From NCBI GenBank assembly GCA_913060515.1, contig CAJXRZ010000043.1:1-49437 (forward strand): a stretch of 49,437 bases of DNA, in the 5' to 3' direction. Below, in pieces: positions 14,396 to 22,956 of the stretch. Position numbers and translations under genes: made by a program. Under the pieces are notes generated by a model that was not told the DNA's origin, did no database searches, and worked only from the letters and a program-made list of their open reading frames with translations. Within the stretch, counting starts at the first letter, position 1. The number at the start of each line of letters is the position of its first letter. Origin of the DNA: an uncultured Pseudomonadota bacterium. Its GTDB lineage: Bacteria > Myxococcota_A > UBA796 > CAJQPC01.

Positions 14396-16273
14396 CTATC
14401 GCTGCGCGTCAGGATGGGAAACCACCAGGATCTCACCTGCGGCGGCCCGTCGCAGCACCCGCCGGCTGCCATCGGGCCAGGTCACGATGACCTTGGCTTT
14501 GGATTGGCTGCCCAGTCCAAACAGCGCGCGCTGTCCTTGGCTGTGTACGCGGTAGTCGGGGAAGGGGTGAGCGGAGCGGGTCTGGGTGTGGGACTTGGTC
14601 TGCACCTGAATCGTCGCATTCAAGCTTTGCTTCCCGTCGGCGTCCAGGGCCACGATCTCCAGCCAGCCGTTGCTTGCGCCGGGGTTCTCCCAGAGCGCTG
14701 GTGTGCCCGAGAGAGGACCCATGTACTCGCCGTTGGAGACCAGCAGTTCCGGGTAGCGGTCCCCGTTCAAGTCCACCGGCAACGCAGTGCGTCCATAGAT
14801 CGGCAGCTCATCGGCCCCAGTGGGCCAAGCGCTTGCCAAGGCGAACTGCCCTTGGCCCAGGTTCTCCAAGAGCTGGTCAGGCTGGTTCTCCCAGAGGCCG
14901 GGCAGGGACTCCGTGACCAGGAACAGGTCCAAGTCGCCGTCCAGGTCGGCGTCGAGGGCCAGCACGTCTACGGTCTCCAGGTCTGCGATGGCCGCAGGCA
15001 AGGGGGAGGCGGTGAAGGCTCCGGTGCCGTCGTTGAGGTAGAGCACATCACTGACCTCGCCGGCGGGGCGGGTGTCGATGTTGGCGTGCACCAGGGTGGG
15101 GGACAGGTCCGGGGCCCCCATGCAGTCGATGCCGATCTGCGTCTTTCCCTCCACGCCCATGGCAGAGAGGTGGACCAAGCGCGCCTCTGGCAGGGTCCAG
15201 ACCAGCAGGCCTTCCCCCTCGGGCTCCTGGGCCCAGGCTGGGCCCTTGATGTTGACGACCAGTTTCTTCTCGACTCTGCCCTTGGGCGAGGTCAGCTTGG
15301 CCGCCTTGCCTTGGAAGGTGCCGTTGGCCTCGATGCGCGCCTTGTCACAGCCTTCGGGCAAGCTCCAGACCAGGTTGTCCACATCGCCAGCCTTGAGCTG
15401 AAGTTTGGCCCCCCGGTCTCCTGCTGCGTCCCCAAAGTAGCCGGCCCGTCCCAGCACGATGTCCAGGTCGCCGTCGTTGTCCAAGTCCTCCAGGGCCACG
15501 TCCCGAACGCGCTTTGCATCGCTCTGCCAGGGCGCTGGAGTGAAGCGTCCGTCGGGGCCTAGGAGCAGCAGCTCGATCTGGTTGCCCTGCATGCGCAGCA
15601 GGTCTTGCCGACCGTCGCCGTTTACGTCACCAAAGAGCCCGCCAAAGGTGCTCTCTGCTCGGTCCAGGCCACGCTCTGGCGCCAGGTCCTTGAAGGCGAA
15701 GACGCCGTCTCGCACCTGTACTTCCACCAGCTGGTCCACGCCGGCGGTGCCGAAGCTGGGCAGCCAGATCTCAACCTGCCCGTCGTTGTTTAGGTCGACG
15801 CACTGCACACCGCGCATGCGCAGCTCGCTGGTGCCTGGGATGAAGATGCGCTCCCAGCCTTGCTCCTGACGCACCAGGATTCGCGCGCCTGCACCGCCAG
15901 CGCCCTTGGCGCCGCCCCAAGCCTGGACCAGGTCCAAGTCTCCGTCGCGGTCCACATCGCAGGGGACCACGGCGTGGCGGTCTCCTTTGATCTGGCCCCA
16001 AGGGGTGGTCTCGGAGGCTTGGAAGGCACCCGCTTGCCAGCTCCAGCCCTGCGCGGTCCCGGCGTGGGTCACGCTGTAGAGCTCGGTGCCACCGCCTCCA
16101 TCCAGAGCGTCCAGGGCCAACATGGACCATGTGGCCATACGAGAGGGCGCGCCCTCCATCGGCTGCCAAGCCGCAGCACCCGCAGCACCCGCAGCACCCG
16201 CAGCAGTGGCTGCGCCCATGCCAAGCAGGGAGAGTAGAAGGAGGAGGCTGCGTTTGGGGCTTTGGGTACTCAC
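14396..16273 (-). CDS. FG-GAP/VCBS repeat protein with C-terminal ASPIC/UnbV domain
   Basis: A 625-residue exported protein with a charged signal peptide (SPKRSLLLLLSLLGMG) and an Ala/Gly-rich stretch. Calcium-binding FG-GAP motifs recur through the body: DVDRDGDLDLVQAWGG, DLNNDGQVEIWLPS, DVNGDGRQDLLRM, DLDNDGDLDIVLGR, DADLDGDLDLFLV and DLNGDRYPELLVS. They predict a seven-bladed beta-propeller. The final about 75 residues (YRVHSQGQRALFGLGSQSKA, then VTWPDGSRRVL) are an ASPIC/UnbV domain, as in CRTAC1-like proteins. The start is GTG. It lies between the disulfide reductase and the phosphatase-like gene in a tight cluster; a binding or scaffolding role outside the cytoplasm is likely. Confidence 0.9.
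   Translation of the reverse strand: MSTQSPKRSLLLLLSLLGMGAATAAGAAGAAGAAAWQPMEGAPSRMATWSMLALDALDGGGGTELYSVTHAGTAQGWSWQAGAFQASETTPWGQIKGDRHAVVPCDVDRDGDLDLVQAWGGAKGAGGAGARILVRQEQGWERIFIPGTSELRMRGVQCVDLNNDGQVEIWLPSFGTAGVDQLVEVQVRDGVFAFKDLAPERGLDRAESTFGGLFGDVNGDGRQDLLRMQGNQIELLLLGPDGRFTPAPWQSDAKRVRDVALEDLDNDGDLDIVLGRAGYFGDAAGDRGAKLQLKAGDVDNLVWSLPEGCDKARIEANGTFQGKAAKLTSPKGRVEKKLVVNIKGPAWAQEPEGEGLLVWTLPEARLVHLSAMGVEGKTQIGIDCMGAPDLSPTLVHANIDTRPAGEVSDVLYLNDGTGAFTASPLPAAIADLETVDVLALDADLDGDLDLFLVTESLPGLWENQPDQLLENLGQGQFALASAWPTGADELPIYGRTALPVDLNGDRYPELLVSNGEYMGPLSGTPALWENPGASNGWLEIVALDADGKQSLNATIQVQTKSHTQTRSAHPFPDYRVHSQGQRALFGLGSQSKAKVIVTWPDGSRRVLRRAAAGEILVVSHPDAQR
16173..16206. repeat. 9-bp tandem repeat in the FG-GAP gene
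   Basis: Three perfect copies of GCAGCACCC (16173-16199) and a partial fourth lie in the FG-GAP protein gene. They encode an Ala-Ala-Gly run just after the signal peptide. Unit length is a multiple of three, so copy changes would alter linker length without shifting the frame. Confidence 0.85.
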
Positions 16274-16310
16274 CTGGAGGACTTAACCCCCAGGCGCAGC
16301 CCGCTGCTCC

Positions 16311-17726
16311 CTACATCGAGGCTTTCAGCTCTTTGCAGGGTGCCGACTTTTCACGGAAGTGCAGGTTCTTCCGGAGGTCTTGAAGGGCAGTCCGGATGCC
16401 TTCTTCCACGACGGGGTGATAGAAGGGCATCTCAAGGACTTGGTAGACGGTCAAGCGCTGGGCGATGGCCCAGGCCAGCAGGTGCGCGGTGTGCTCGGTC
16501 GCTGGTCCAAACATCTCGGCGCCCAGGAGCTGGCCGTCCTGACAGTCGCCGTAGATGCGCACCCAACCCTTGTTGGTGCCCATGACGCGGGCGCGGCCTT
16601 GGCGGCTGTAGTCCACCTCACCGGTGCAGTGTCCGCGGCTCTGGATGGCGGACCAAGACAGACCCACCGTGGCGATCTGCGGGTCGGAGAAGACCACCCC
16701 CAGAGGCGTGCGGCGGGGGACCGCTTCAAAGGAAGGGTAGGTCGCCGCGTTCATGCCGGCGATTCGGCCCTCGTCTGCCGCCTCGTGGAGGAGGGGACGG
16801 AAGTTGCTCACGTCGCCGGCGATGAAGATGTTGCCGTCGCCGAGCTGGGTGATTCGGGGGTCCACCTTGGGAAGCTTGCGTGGGTCCAGGCCCACGTTCT
16901 CCAGGCCCAAGCCCATGACGTTGGGGCGGCGGCCAGCGGCCATCAGCACCAAGTCGTAGACATCCGTGCGGCCGTCGGCCTTGAGCTCAACGCGGCCATC
17001 CTCTAAGCGGGTGACCGACTCAAACTTGTGGTCGGAGCGGAAGTCCATCTCCTCGGAGAACACCCGCTCGGCGACCTCGCGTACGACAGGATCACTGATG
17101 GGTCCCACGACGCCGCGGATGCCGACGATGGAGGTCCTCACTCCCAAGCGGTGCAGGCTCTGTCCCAGCTCCAACCCGATGACGCCGGTGCCTACGACCA
17201 GGACAGACCCGGGCAGGTCTTCCATGTCGAAGAGGCCCTCGTTGTCGATCATGCTCTCGCCCAGGTCCCGGTAGGGGGGCGGCACGAAGGGGCTGGAGCC
17301 CGTGGCGATGACGGCGGTCTTGAAGTTGACCAGAGTGTGCTCGTCGACCTGAATCTGGGAGTCGGAGAGGAAGCGCCCGCGGCCCTTGATCAGGCGACCG
17401 GCGGCCAGGTGGTCCTCGATGGACTCCAGCACAAAGCCCACGAAGCGGTCGCGCTCGGAGCGGACCCGGGCCATGACAGCCTTGCCGTCGATCTGCACCT
17501 CGGGGATGTTCACGCCGAAGGGGGCGGCCGCGTGTGCGGAGTGGGCGCGCTCAGCGGCGGCGATGAGCAGCTTGGAGGGCATGCAGCCCACCCGGGCGCA
17601 GGTGGTGCCATAGGGGCCCGGATCGATCATCACGGCGCTCTTGCCTGCCTTCTCGGCGGCGCGTCGTGCATTCAGGCCGGCGGTCCCGGCACCCAGGATC
17701 GCAACGTCAACGGTGAGGGTCTTCAT
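16311..17726 (-). CDS. Dihydrolipoamide dehydrogenase-like flavin disulfide oxidoreductase
   Basis: A 471-residue class I FAD-disulfide reductase. It has the FAD dinucleotide fold ILGAGTAGLNARRAAEKAGK, the redox pair in GTTCARVGCMPSKLLI (C-x4-C), a second dinucleotide fold VVGTGVIGLELGQSLHRLGV, the FAD-binding NIFIAGDVSNFRPLLHEA, and the C-terminal His/Glu pair in FYHPVVEEG supplied to the partner active site. The NAD(P) site has IVGIRGV where Lpd usually has an acidic residue, so coenzyme choice is uncertain. It is not next to 2-oxoacid dehydrogenase genes. It lies 2 nt after a di-haem cytochrome c gene and before the FG-GAP protein, which suggests a redox role other than the pyruvate dehydrogenase complex. 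Confidence 0.9.
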   Translation of the reverse strand: MKTLTVDVAILGAGTAGLNARRAAEKAGKSAVMIDPGPYGTTCARVGCMPSKLLIAAAERAHSAHAAAPFGVNIPEVQIDGKAVMARVRSERDRFVGFVLESIEDHLAAGRLIKGRGRFLSDSQIQVDEHTLVNFKTAVIATGSSPFVPPPYRDLGESMIDNEGLFDMEDLPGSVLVVGTGVIGLELGQSLHRLGVRTSIVGIRGVVGPISDPVVREVAERVFSEEMDFRSDHKFESVTRLEDGRVELKADGRTDVYDLVLMAAGRRPNVMGLGLENVGLDPRKLPKVDPRITQLGDGNIFIAGDVSNFRPLLHEAADEGRIAGMNAATYPSFEAVPRRTPLGVVFSDPQIATVGLSWSAIQSRGHCTGEVDYSRQGRARVMGTNKGWVRIYGDCQDGQLLGAEMFGPATEHTAHLLAWAIAQRLTVYQVLEMPFYHPVVEEGIRTALQDLRKNLHFREKSAPCKELKASM

Positions 17727-17728
17727 GA

Positions 17729-18523
17729 CTACTCTTCGGGGCTCTGGGTGAGGAAGGCCAAGATGTCGGCCAGATCGTCGTCGCTCAAGCGGTCTTCCGG
17801 GATGCGTGGCATGCGGTCGTTGGGGTCGTCGACGTCGTCTACATCGACCTTTCGGATGCGCTGCACAAGGGTGCCAGTGTCGATGCTGCTCAGGGAGTAC
17901 AGGGTGACCGTGCTGCCGTCAGTGCTGTGACAGGAGCCGCAGTACTGGAAGGTCAGGGCCTCGCCCGCGGTCACATCGCCCAGATCGGCGCCGGTCTTGA
18001 AGCCGCCTGAACCATCGGAGATCTCCGCGAAGAACGCGTCCTGGGTGTCCCAGGAGGTGAAGCTGTAGTCCAGCTCCGAGGCGGTCTCCGCGCTGTCGTC
18101 GGCGTCGCGGTTCTCACGCATGTAGGCCTCCAGGTCGGCGGCCTGTTGCCCGGTCATCTCGGAGCCCGCTGGGAAGTAGGCGCGCACGCAGATCTGCCCC
18201 CCGTAGGCGCCGTTGACAGTGGACTCCTCGTTGTCCCAGCCGTGGCTGACCTTCCAGGTCTCGCGGTAGGCCGCGTTCCAGGTGGTGTGGGCCGGGCGGG
18301 TAAACACGTCGGAGTCATCGGCCCAGACATCGCCGCTCTCGGCGCTGTGGCAGCTGATGCACGTCAGAGCGTAGGGGCTGGTGTCGGTCCAGTGCTCCGT
18401 CTCGTAGATCGTCTCGCCGCGTGCCGCGTCCCCCTCTTCTTCGGCCGTCTGGGCCAGTGGGCTCTGCCACGAATCGATGTCGTAGGCCTTGTCTCCACAC
18501 GCAAGCAGGCTCAGCAAAAGCAT
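17729..18523 (-). CDS. Di-haem cytochrome c lipoprotein
   Basis: A 264-residue exported cytochrome. MLLLSLLAC is a nine-residue lipoprotein signal with Shine-Dalgarno GGAG just upstream of the ATG. Two haem-binding motifs are present: CISCH at about residue 55 and CGSCH at about 190. Met residues in FPAGSEMTGQQAADLEAYM and DRMPRIPEDRLSDDDLADIL are candidate sixth ligands in the usual cytochrome c C-terminal setting. It would carry electrons at a membrane surface. The disulfide reductase gene starts 2 nt after its stop, so the two are almost certainly co-transcribed. Confidence 0.92.
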   Translation of the reverse strand: MLLLSLLACGDKAYDIDSWQSPLAQTAEEEGDAARGETIYETEHWTDTSPYALTCISCHSAESGDVWADDSDVFTRPAHTTWNAAYRETWKVSHGWDNEESTVNGAYGGQICVRAYFPAGSEMTGQQAADLEAYMRENRDADDSAETASELDYSFTSWDTQDAFFAEISDGSGGFKTGADLGDVTAGEALTFQYCGSCHSTDGSTVTLYSLSSIDTGTLVQRIRKVDVDDVDDPNDRMPRIPEDRLSDDDLADILAFLTQSPEE

Positions 18524-18598
18524 TCGAACTCCAGTGTCTGTGTCCGGAGTGTATGCCTTCGCTGAGCCTGCGGTTACCGCGAGCTTGAAATGGGGCGA

Positions 18599-19339
18599 TC
18601 AGCGGAAGCTGATCAGCTCCACGTCGAAGACCAAGGTGCCCTGTGGGGCGCCTGCGACGCCCTTGTAGGCCAGCTCTTCGGGGATCCAGAAACGGCTCTT
18701 CTCGCCTGCGACCATGAGCTGCAAGGCCTCGGTCCAGCCAGGAATCACACGGTTGAGGGGGAAGGAGATGCTCTCGCCGCGCAGGATGCTGCTGTCGAAG
18801 AGCTCCCCGTCGGTGGTCCAGCCGCTGTAGTGCACGGTCACGGTGCTGGTGGCGGTGGGGCGGGTTCCGCCGCTTCCGGCCTGCAGCACACGGTAGGCCA
18901 AGCCGCTGTTGGTGCTGTTGGCGCTCGCCGGTGCAGCCGCCACATCTTCAGGGGTGGCGGGGGGCTCTGGCGCGGCCTGCATCTCGAGCAGCTCCACGTC
19001 GAAGACCAGCATGCCGTGGGGACGGCCAGGGCGACCCTGGTAGGCCAGATCCATGGGGATCCAGAAGCGGGCCTTCTGGCCGGGGGTGATGTACTGCAGG
19101 CCTTCGGTCCAGCCGGCGATCACACCGTTGAGGGGGAAGTTGGCAGGCTCGCCACGCAGGATGCTGGAGTCGAACATCTGGCCATCGGTGGTCCAGCCGG
19201 TGTAGTGCACCGTCACGTTGTCGCGGGGACCAGGGTTGTTGCCGGAGTCCAGTCCCTCCAGGACCTTCCAGGCCAGGCCGCTCTCGGAGCGTTGGGCGTC
19301 TGCAGGGGGGGCGGCGACATCGGAAGGGGCTTCGATCAC
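18599..19339 (-). CDS. FKBP-type peptidyl-prolyl isomerase with two tandem FKBP domains
   Basis: A 246-residue protein with two copies of the FKBP fold separated by an Ala/Pro linker. The first has DNVTVHYTGWTTDGQMFDSS and NGVIAGWTEGLQYITPGQKA; the second has STVTVHYSGWTTDGELFDSS and NRVIPGWTEALQLMVAGEKS. Each ends in LVFDVEL. Tyr/Asp/Phe/Trp active-site residues are kept in both. It catalyses cis-trans isomerisation of prolyl bonds or acts as a chaperone. The GTG at 19339 was chosen because GGAG lies 5 nt upstream; an earlier in-frame GTG at 19393 is also possible. With this start it has no signal peptide. The cytochrome c gene begins 75 nt downstream. Confidence 0.9.
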   Translation of the reverse strand: MIEAPSDVAAPPADAQRSESGLAWKVLEGLDSGNNPGPRDNVTVHYTGWTTDGQMFDSSILRGEPANFPLNGVIAGWTEGLQYITPGQKARFWIPMDLAYQGRPGRPHGMLVFDVELLEMQAAPEPPATPEDVAAAPASANSTNSGLAYRVLQAGSGGTRPTATSTVTVHYSGWTTDGELFDSSILRGESISFPLNRVIPGWTEALQLMVAGEKSRFWIPEELAYKGVAGAPQGTLVFDVELISFR

Positions 19340-19434
19340 GGGAACTCCAAGTTCTGGGACCTGTCGGCTAACCGAGCGGCATCGAGGGATCACCTTCCTG
19401 GGGTCAGGGTGTAGGATCGCGCCCCGAGGTGTCC

Positions 19435-20703
19435 ATGCTCTTGCTCCCGCTGCTGCTCGCTGTCTCTCCTGCCTTCGCCGAAGACGAGGTGGTTCCTTCG
19501 GAGATCTCCCAGGAGGCGCCTGAGCAGGAGGCCGAAGAGTGGGAGCGTGAGGGGTGGGGCTGGGGCGGTCTTCCCGCGGTGGCCTACAACTCCGACGACG
19601 GCCTGGGCGGCGGTGTGGTGGGCAACATCTACCGCTACGACGGCATGACCGCGCCCTACAAGATGGAGATCTACTTCCTGTTTTATGTCACCACCAAGCA
19701 GGTACACACGCACCGCGTTCAGGTGGACCTGTTGGAGGTGGGCGGCTTGCCCTTGCGCCTGACGACGCGGGCGGAGTTCTCCCTGACGCGCTCCGGAAAC
19801 TACTGCGGGCTCTCGGTGCCTGGTGACTGCTCCATCCCACAGCGCGACGCCCTGCTCGAGGACTCCGGTCTCAGCGGTCAGGATCTCGAGGACGCCGAAG
19901 CACGCTTCTACAAGACCCGCTTCAAGACCCCGCTCTTCTTCATGAACGCACGCTACGCCCTCAAGAAGGGGCCCCCCAAGCTGGAGGCCTTCGGCACGAT
20001 CTTCGGTCAGTACATTCTGCCCGGCGACTTCCAGGAGAGCACGCCCTGGCCCAACAGCCTGTACGAGATGGACAATCCGGGCGGAGAGAAGGGCTTGGAC
20101 TCGATGTTGCAAGCCGGTTTGATGCTGGACAACCGCGACAATGAGCCGGCTCCGACCCATGGCTACTGGATCGAAGGCAGCCTGCGTACCAGCGTCCCTG
20201 GAATCTCTGACTGGGACTACTGGGGATTCAACGCCACTCTGCGCGGCTATCAGCCCCTGGGCACCAACAAGGTGGTCTTGGCCGACCGCCTCGTCGCAGA
20301 CGGTGTCTTTGGAGATCAGCCGACGATGGGCCTCTCCCGGGCGGGCGGCGCGACCATCTACGAGATGTACGGTGGCGCCCGCGCTGGCCGTGGAACCCGA
20401 CTGCGCCGGGTGATTGGCAAGGCCCGCTTCATGAACCAGACCGAGGTCCGGGCCACCGTGTGGTCCCCAACTGTGAAGGGCGTGGACATCGACATCACGC
20501 CCTTGGCCTTTGTGGACGCCGCCTACTTCGCCAGCGAGTGGTCCGATCTGGGCACCGGAGAGAACGAGGCCTTCATGTACGGGACTGGCGGCGGGCTGCG
20601 CTTGGCCTTCAACACCAACTTCATCATCCGCGCGGATGTTGGTGTCTCCCCGCTGGAAGACTGGTCCCCCAGCGTCTACATCGACGTCTACAACCTCTTC
20701 TAG
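19435..20703 (+). CDS. Outer-membrane beta-barrel protein (BamA/Omp85-like C-terminal barrel)
   Basis: A 422-residue exported protein. The signal MLLLPLLLAVSPAFA is uncharged and cleaves before EDEVV. The mature protein starts with a short acidic segment, then alternating amphipathic strands such as LPAVAYNSDDGLGGGVVGNI, YKMEIYFLFYVTTKQVHTHR, LMLDNRDNEPAPTHGYWIEG and VVLADRLVADGVFGDQPTMG. It ends in an aromatic residue (VYIDVYNLF), as outer-membrane barrels do. The pattern resembles the surface-antigen barrel of BamA/TamA-type proteins without POTRA domains. The ATG at 19435 has GAGG upstream; GTG at 19429 is an alternative. The next gene begins directly after its stop. Confidence 0.82.
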   Translation: MLLLPLLLAVSPAFAEDEVVPSEISQEAPEQEAEEWEREGWGWGGLPAVAYNSDDGLGGGVVGNIYRYDGMTAPYKMEIYFLFYVTTKQVHTHRVQVDLLEVGGLPLRLTTRAEFSLTRSGNYCGLSVPGDCSIPQRDALLEDSGLSGQDLEDAEARFYKTRFKTPLFFMNARYALKKGPPKLEAFGTIFGQYILPGDFQESTPWPNSLYEMDNPGGEKGLDSMLQAGLMLDNRDNEPAPTHGYWIEGSLRTSVPGISDWDYWGFNATLRGYQPLGTNKVVLADRLVADGVFGDQPTMGLSRAGGATIYEMYGGARAGRGTRLRRVIGKARFMNQTEVRATVWSPTVKGVDIDITPLAFVDAAYFASEWSDLGTGENEAFMYGTGGGLRLAFNTNFIIRADVGVSPLEDWSPSVYIDVYNLF

Positions 20704-22266
20704 ATGCCGCAGCTTCACCAGCGTTGGCACCTGCCACTGCTGTTGCTGGCGACGGTGTTGGTGTTCTCGACGGGCTTGTTGAACCCAGCCTTCGTCTACG
20801 ACGACGCACTGCTGCTGGTGGACAACCCCGCGATGACCTCGCTGGCGGGGGTGCTCTCGGGTGACCTGTGGGCCGGGGTGCCCGATGCCGGCAGTCAACG
20901 CGCCTACTACCGACCTGGCGTGCTCTTCTCCTTCTTCCTGGACCGGGCCTTCTTTGGGGAGGCGGCCTTTGGATTTCGACTGCACTCCCTGTTGCTTCAC
21001 CTGCTCGCGGTGACTCTGCTCTGGAGCCTGGGCAAGCACTGGCGTCTCCCAAACGAGGCCTTGTTGGCTGGCGTGGGGCTCTTCGCCATTCACCCCGCCC
21101 AGGTCGAAGCGGTGGTCTTTGTCGCCGGTCGCAACGACGTCCAGGCGCTCTGCGCGCTGCTTGGGGCTCTCTTGCTGATGCGGGTCCCGACCCTGGGTCG
21201 TCTGGTCGCTGCCGGCGCGCTCATCGCGCTGGGAACACTGTGTAAGGAGAGCCTTGTTTTGGCTCCCCTGGCCTACATGGCCAGCAGCAAAGCCCAGGAT
21301 CAAGGATGGGGAAAGGCTGAGGGGTACCTTGCCATCTTGGCCGGGCTGCTGCTCGCGCTCTTGGCCCGCATCTTCGCCGGAGTGGGCTTTCCGGAGGGGG
21401 CGCTTGATCCCTCGGTTTTGCCCGACGCCTGGGGCGCATGGTCCCGCAGCCTGCTCTGGCCCGTGGACTTGGCTCCAGGGGCGCATGTTGGCTTTGATCC
21501 CACGCCCTGGCTGCCGGCACTGGGTGGACTGGTGCTGGTGGCTCTGGTGGCTTGGGGCGGGGGAGGCTGGGGTCTTCTCCTGGGCGCAGCTTTGCTCGTT
21601 CCGGCGCTGGGTGGCGTTGGGGCCACAGGGCTGGTGGGAGACCGCTATCTGTACGGCGCGCTCGCTGGGCTGGGGCTGGGACTGGCCGCCGTGGTGCGCC
21701 AAGTGCCCCTGTTGGAGAAGCCAGCCATGGCCTTGCCGATGCTGGGTTTGCTGACCATTCCGACGGCGGCCAACTGGGACAGCGACCCGATTCTCTGGTC
21801 TCAAGCGGTGCTGACGCACCCCAACCCCTACACACAAGGCGCCTACGCCAAGGCGCTCTACGACGCTGGGAATCCTGCGGGAGCCCTGGCCCAGGCGCGC
21901 CTGGCGACTTCAGGGCCGGTGAACGCGCACAGCTGCTACAACGTGGTCCCTTGGACCCTGGACTTGGAGGGGCCCCAGAGTGCGGTCGCCACAGGCCAGC
22001 GGGCGCTTGAGGCCGGCTGCGCCCCCTCGCCGGAGCTGGTCTGCCCCTTGGCCCTCTCCAAGGTCCTGGTCGGGGACTGGGGCGAGGCGCTGGCGCTGGC
22101 ATCCGGGGTGGAGTCCGATCCAACGGGCCTGTGCGTTGTGGTGCGGGCTGCAGAGGCCCTGCGCCGAGAGGACGAGGCTGCTTTTGCGGCAGAAGCCAAG
22201 CCTGGCGCCTCCCTGGAAGAGCTGCGTGGCCAAGCCGAGTGGCTCATTCAGCGCGCCGGGGGTTAG
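20704..22266 (+). CDS. TMTC-like GT-C membrane glycosyltransferase with TPR-like tail
   Basis: A 520-residue protein with about ten membrane helices in residues 1-350 and a soluble helical C-terminus. The first external loop carries AFVYDDALLLVDNPAM, an Asp-Asp motif typical of polyprenyl-phosphate-sugar-dependent GT-C enzymes. YYRPGVLFSFFL, FRLHSLLLHLLAV and LFAIHPAQVEAVVFVAGRND match the TMTC/DUF1736 family of O-mannosyltransferases. The tail (YTQGAYAKALYDAGNPAGAL and following) resembles TPR repeats, again as in TMTC proteins. It would transfer mannose or another sugar to exported proteins. Its ATG follows the upstream stop with no gap, so it depends on coupled translation. A polyprenyl-phosphate mannose synthase gene lies at 31224. 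Confidence 0.78.
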   Translation: MPQLHQRWHLPLLLLATVLVFSTGLLNPAFVYDDALLLVDNPAMTSLAGVLSGDLWAGVPDAGSQRAYYRPGVLFSFFLDRAFFGEAAFGFRLHSLLLHLLAVTLLWSLGKHWRLPNEALLAGVGLFAIHPAQVEAVVFVAGRNDVQALCALLGALLLMRVPTLGRLVAAGALIALGTLCKESLVLAPLAYMASSKAQDQGWGKAEGYLAILAGLLLALLARIFAGVGFPEGALDPSVLPDAWGAWSRSLLWPVDLAPGAHVGFDPTPWLPALGGLVLVALVAWGGGGWGLLLGAALLVPALGGVGATGLVGDRYLYGALAGLGLGLAAVVRQVPLLEKPAMALPMLGLLTIPTAANWDSDPILWSQAVLTHPNPYTQGAYAKALYDAGNPAGALAQARLATSGPVNAHSCYNVVPWTLDLEGPQSAVATGQRALEAGCAPSPELVCPLALSKVLVGDWGEALALASGVESDPTGLCVVVRAAEALRREDEAAFAAEAKPGASLEELRGQAEWLIQRAGG

Positions 22267-22275
22267 TCCAGCGCC

Positions 22276-22956
22276 ATGGAAGGCACCCTTTACTTGAACC
22301 CCGCGCGCCAGCAGTTTTACCTGGTGCCCCCCGATGAGCCCCTGAGCGAGGGGGTCTACTTCGTGATCCAGGTGGCAGCAGCGGGTGGCTCGCGCTGGCC
22401 TGCGTCCCGGGAAGTCTCACGAACGGCCATCGAGCCCTTCGCCATTGAGCAGGAACAAGCCCGGGAGATCATTGGCGCGCGCTTGGGTGACGCTGCTGGC
22501 GGAGCCCGCAAGGCCTTTGAGGGCGTGCTCGAGGATGCCCAGCGCATCGCCGAGGACCGGGAGCTCCCAGGTGGCAGCGCGGTCCGCACCTTGGCGGGTC
22601 GGCTCAGCGGCATGTTGGCCACACCTCAGGTGGAGAAGGGCTTGAGTCTGCTGGGCAACACCCTGCTGGACTTGGCCGACACCATGCGGGAGCGACGGGG
22701 CGGTCCAGGCGAGCAGACCTCGGAGACGGACCCCATTCAGAGAGAGTCAGAGCTGGTGCTCTGTCCCTTCTGCTTGAGCGAGGTCGACGACCAAGACGAC
22801 GTCTGCGAGACCTGCAGCGAGGACCTCACGCAGCGGGACCCCTTTGTGATGACCGCAGCCGAGTATGCAGCGGAGCCCTGGAAGCACTGCCTCCATTGCG
22901 AGGAAGATATGCTGCGTCTGGCCACGGTCTGCGCCAGCTGCAAGCGCCCGGTCTAA
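22276..22956 (+). CDS. Protein with two C-terminal zinc-ribbon pairs, unknown function
   Basis: A 226-residue soluble protein. The N-terminal about 150 residues are helical and unrecognised. The C-terminus has four CxxC pairs: LCPFCLSEVD, VCETCSEDL, HCLHCEEDM and VCASCKRPV, forming two likely zinc ribbons. Such ribbons mediate protein or nucleic-acid contacts. It starts 9 nt after the TMTC-like gene and is the third gene of the plus-strand group 19435-22956. Its stop codon overlaps the stop of the convergent TetR gene. I cannot name a function. Confidence 0.75.
   Translation: MEGTLYLNPARQQFYLVPPDEPLSEGVYFVIQVAAAGGSRWPASREVSRTAIEPFAIEQEQAREIIGARLGDAAGGARKAFEGVLEDAQRIAEDRELPGGSAVRTLAGRLSGMLATPQVEKGLSLLGNTLLDLADTMRERRGGPGEQTSETDPIQRESELVLCPFCLSEVDDQDDVCETCSEDLTQRDPFVMTAAEYAAEPWKHCLHCEEDMLRLATVCASCKRPV

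Noticed and set aside
16173-16206. Short CRISPR-like or regulatory repeat
   Set aside because: The 9-bp units are directly adjacent, have no spacers and code in frame for an Ala-Ala-Gly linker.
19390-21837. Minus-strand open frame of about 815 codons opposite the barrel and TMTC-like genes
   Set aside because: Composition is Gln/His/Gly/Arg-rich with no domain or hydrophobic pattern, while the plus strand has clear membrane and barrel proteins.
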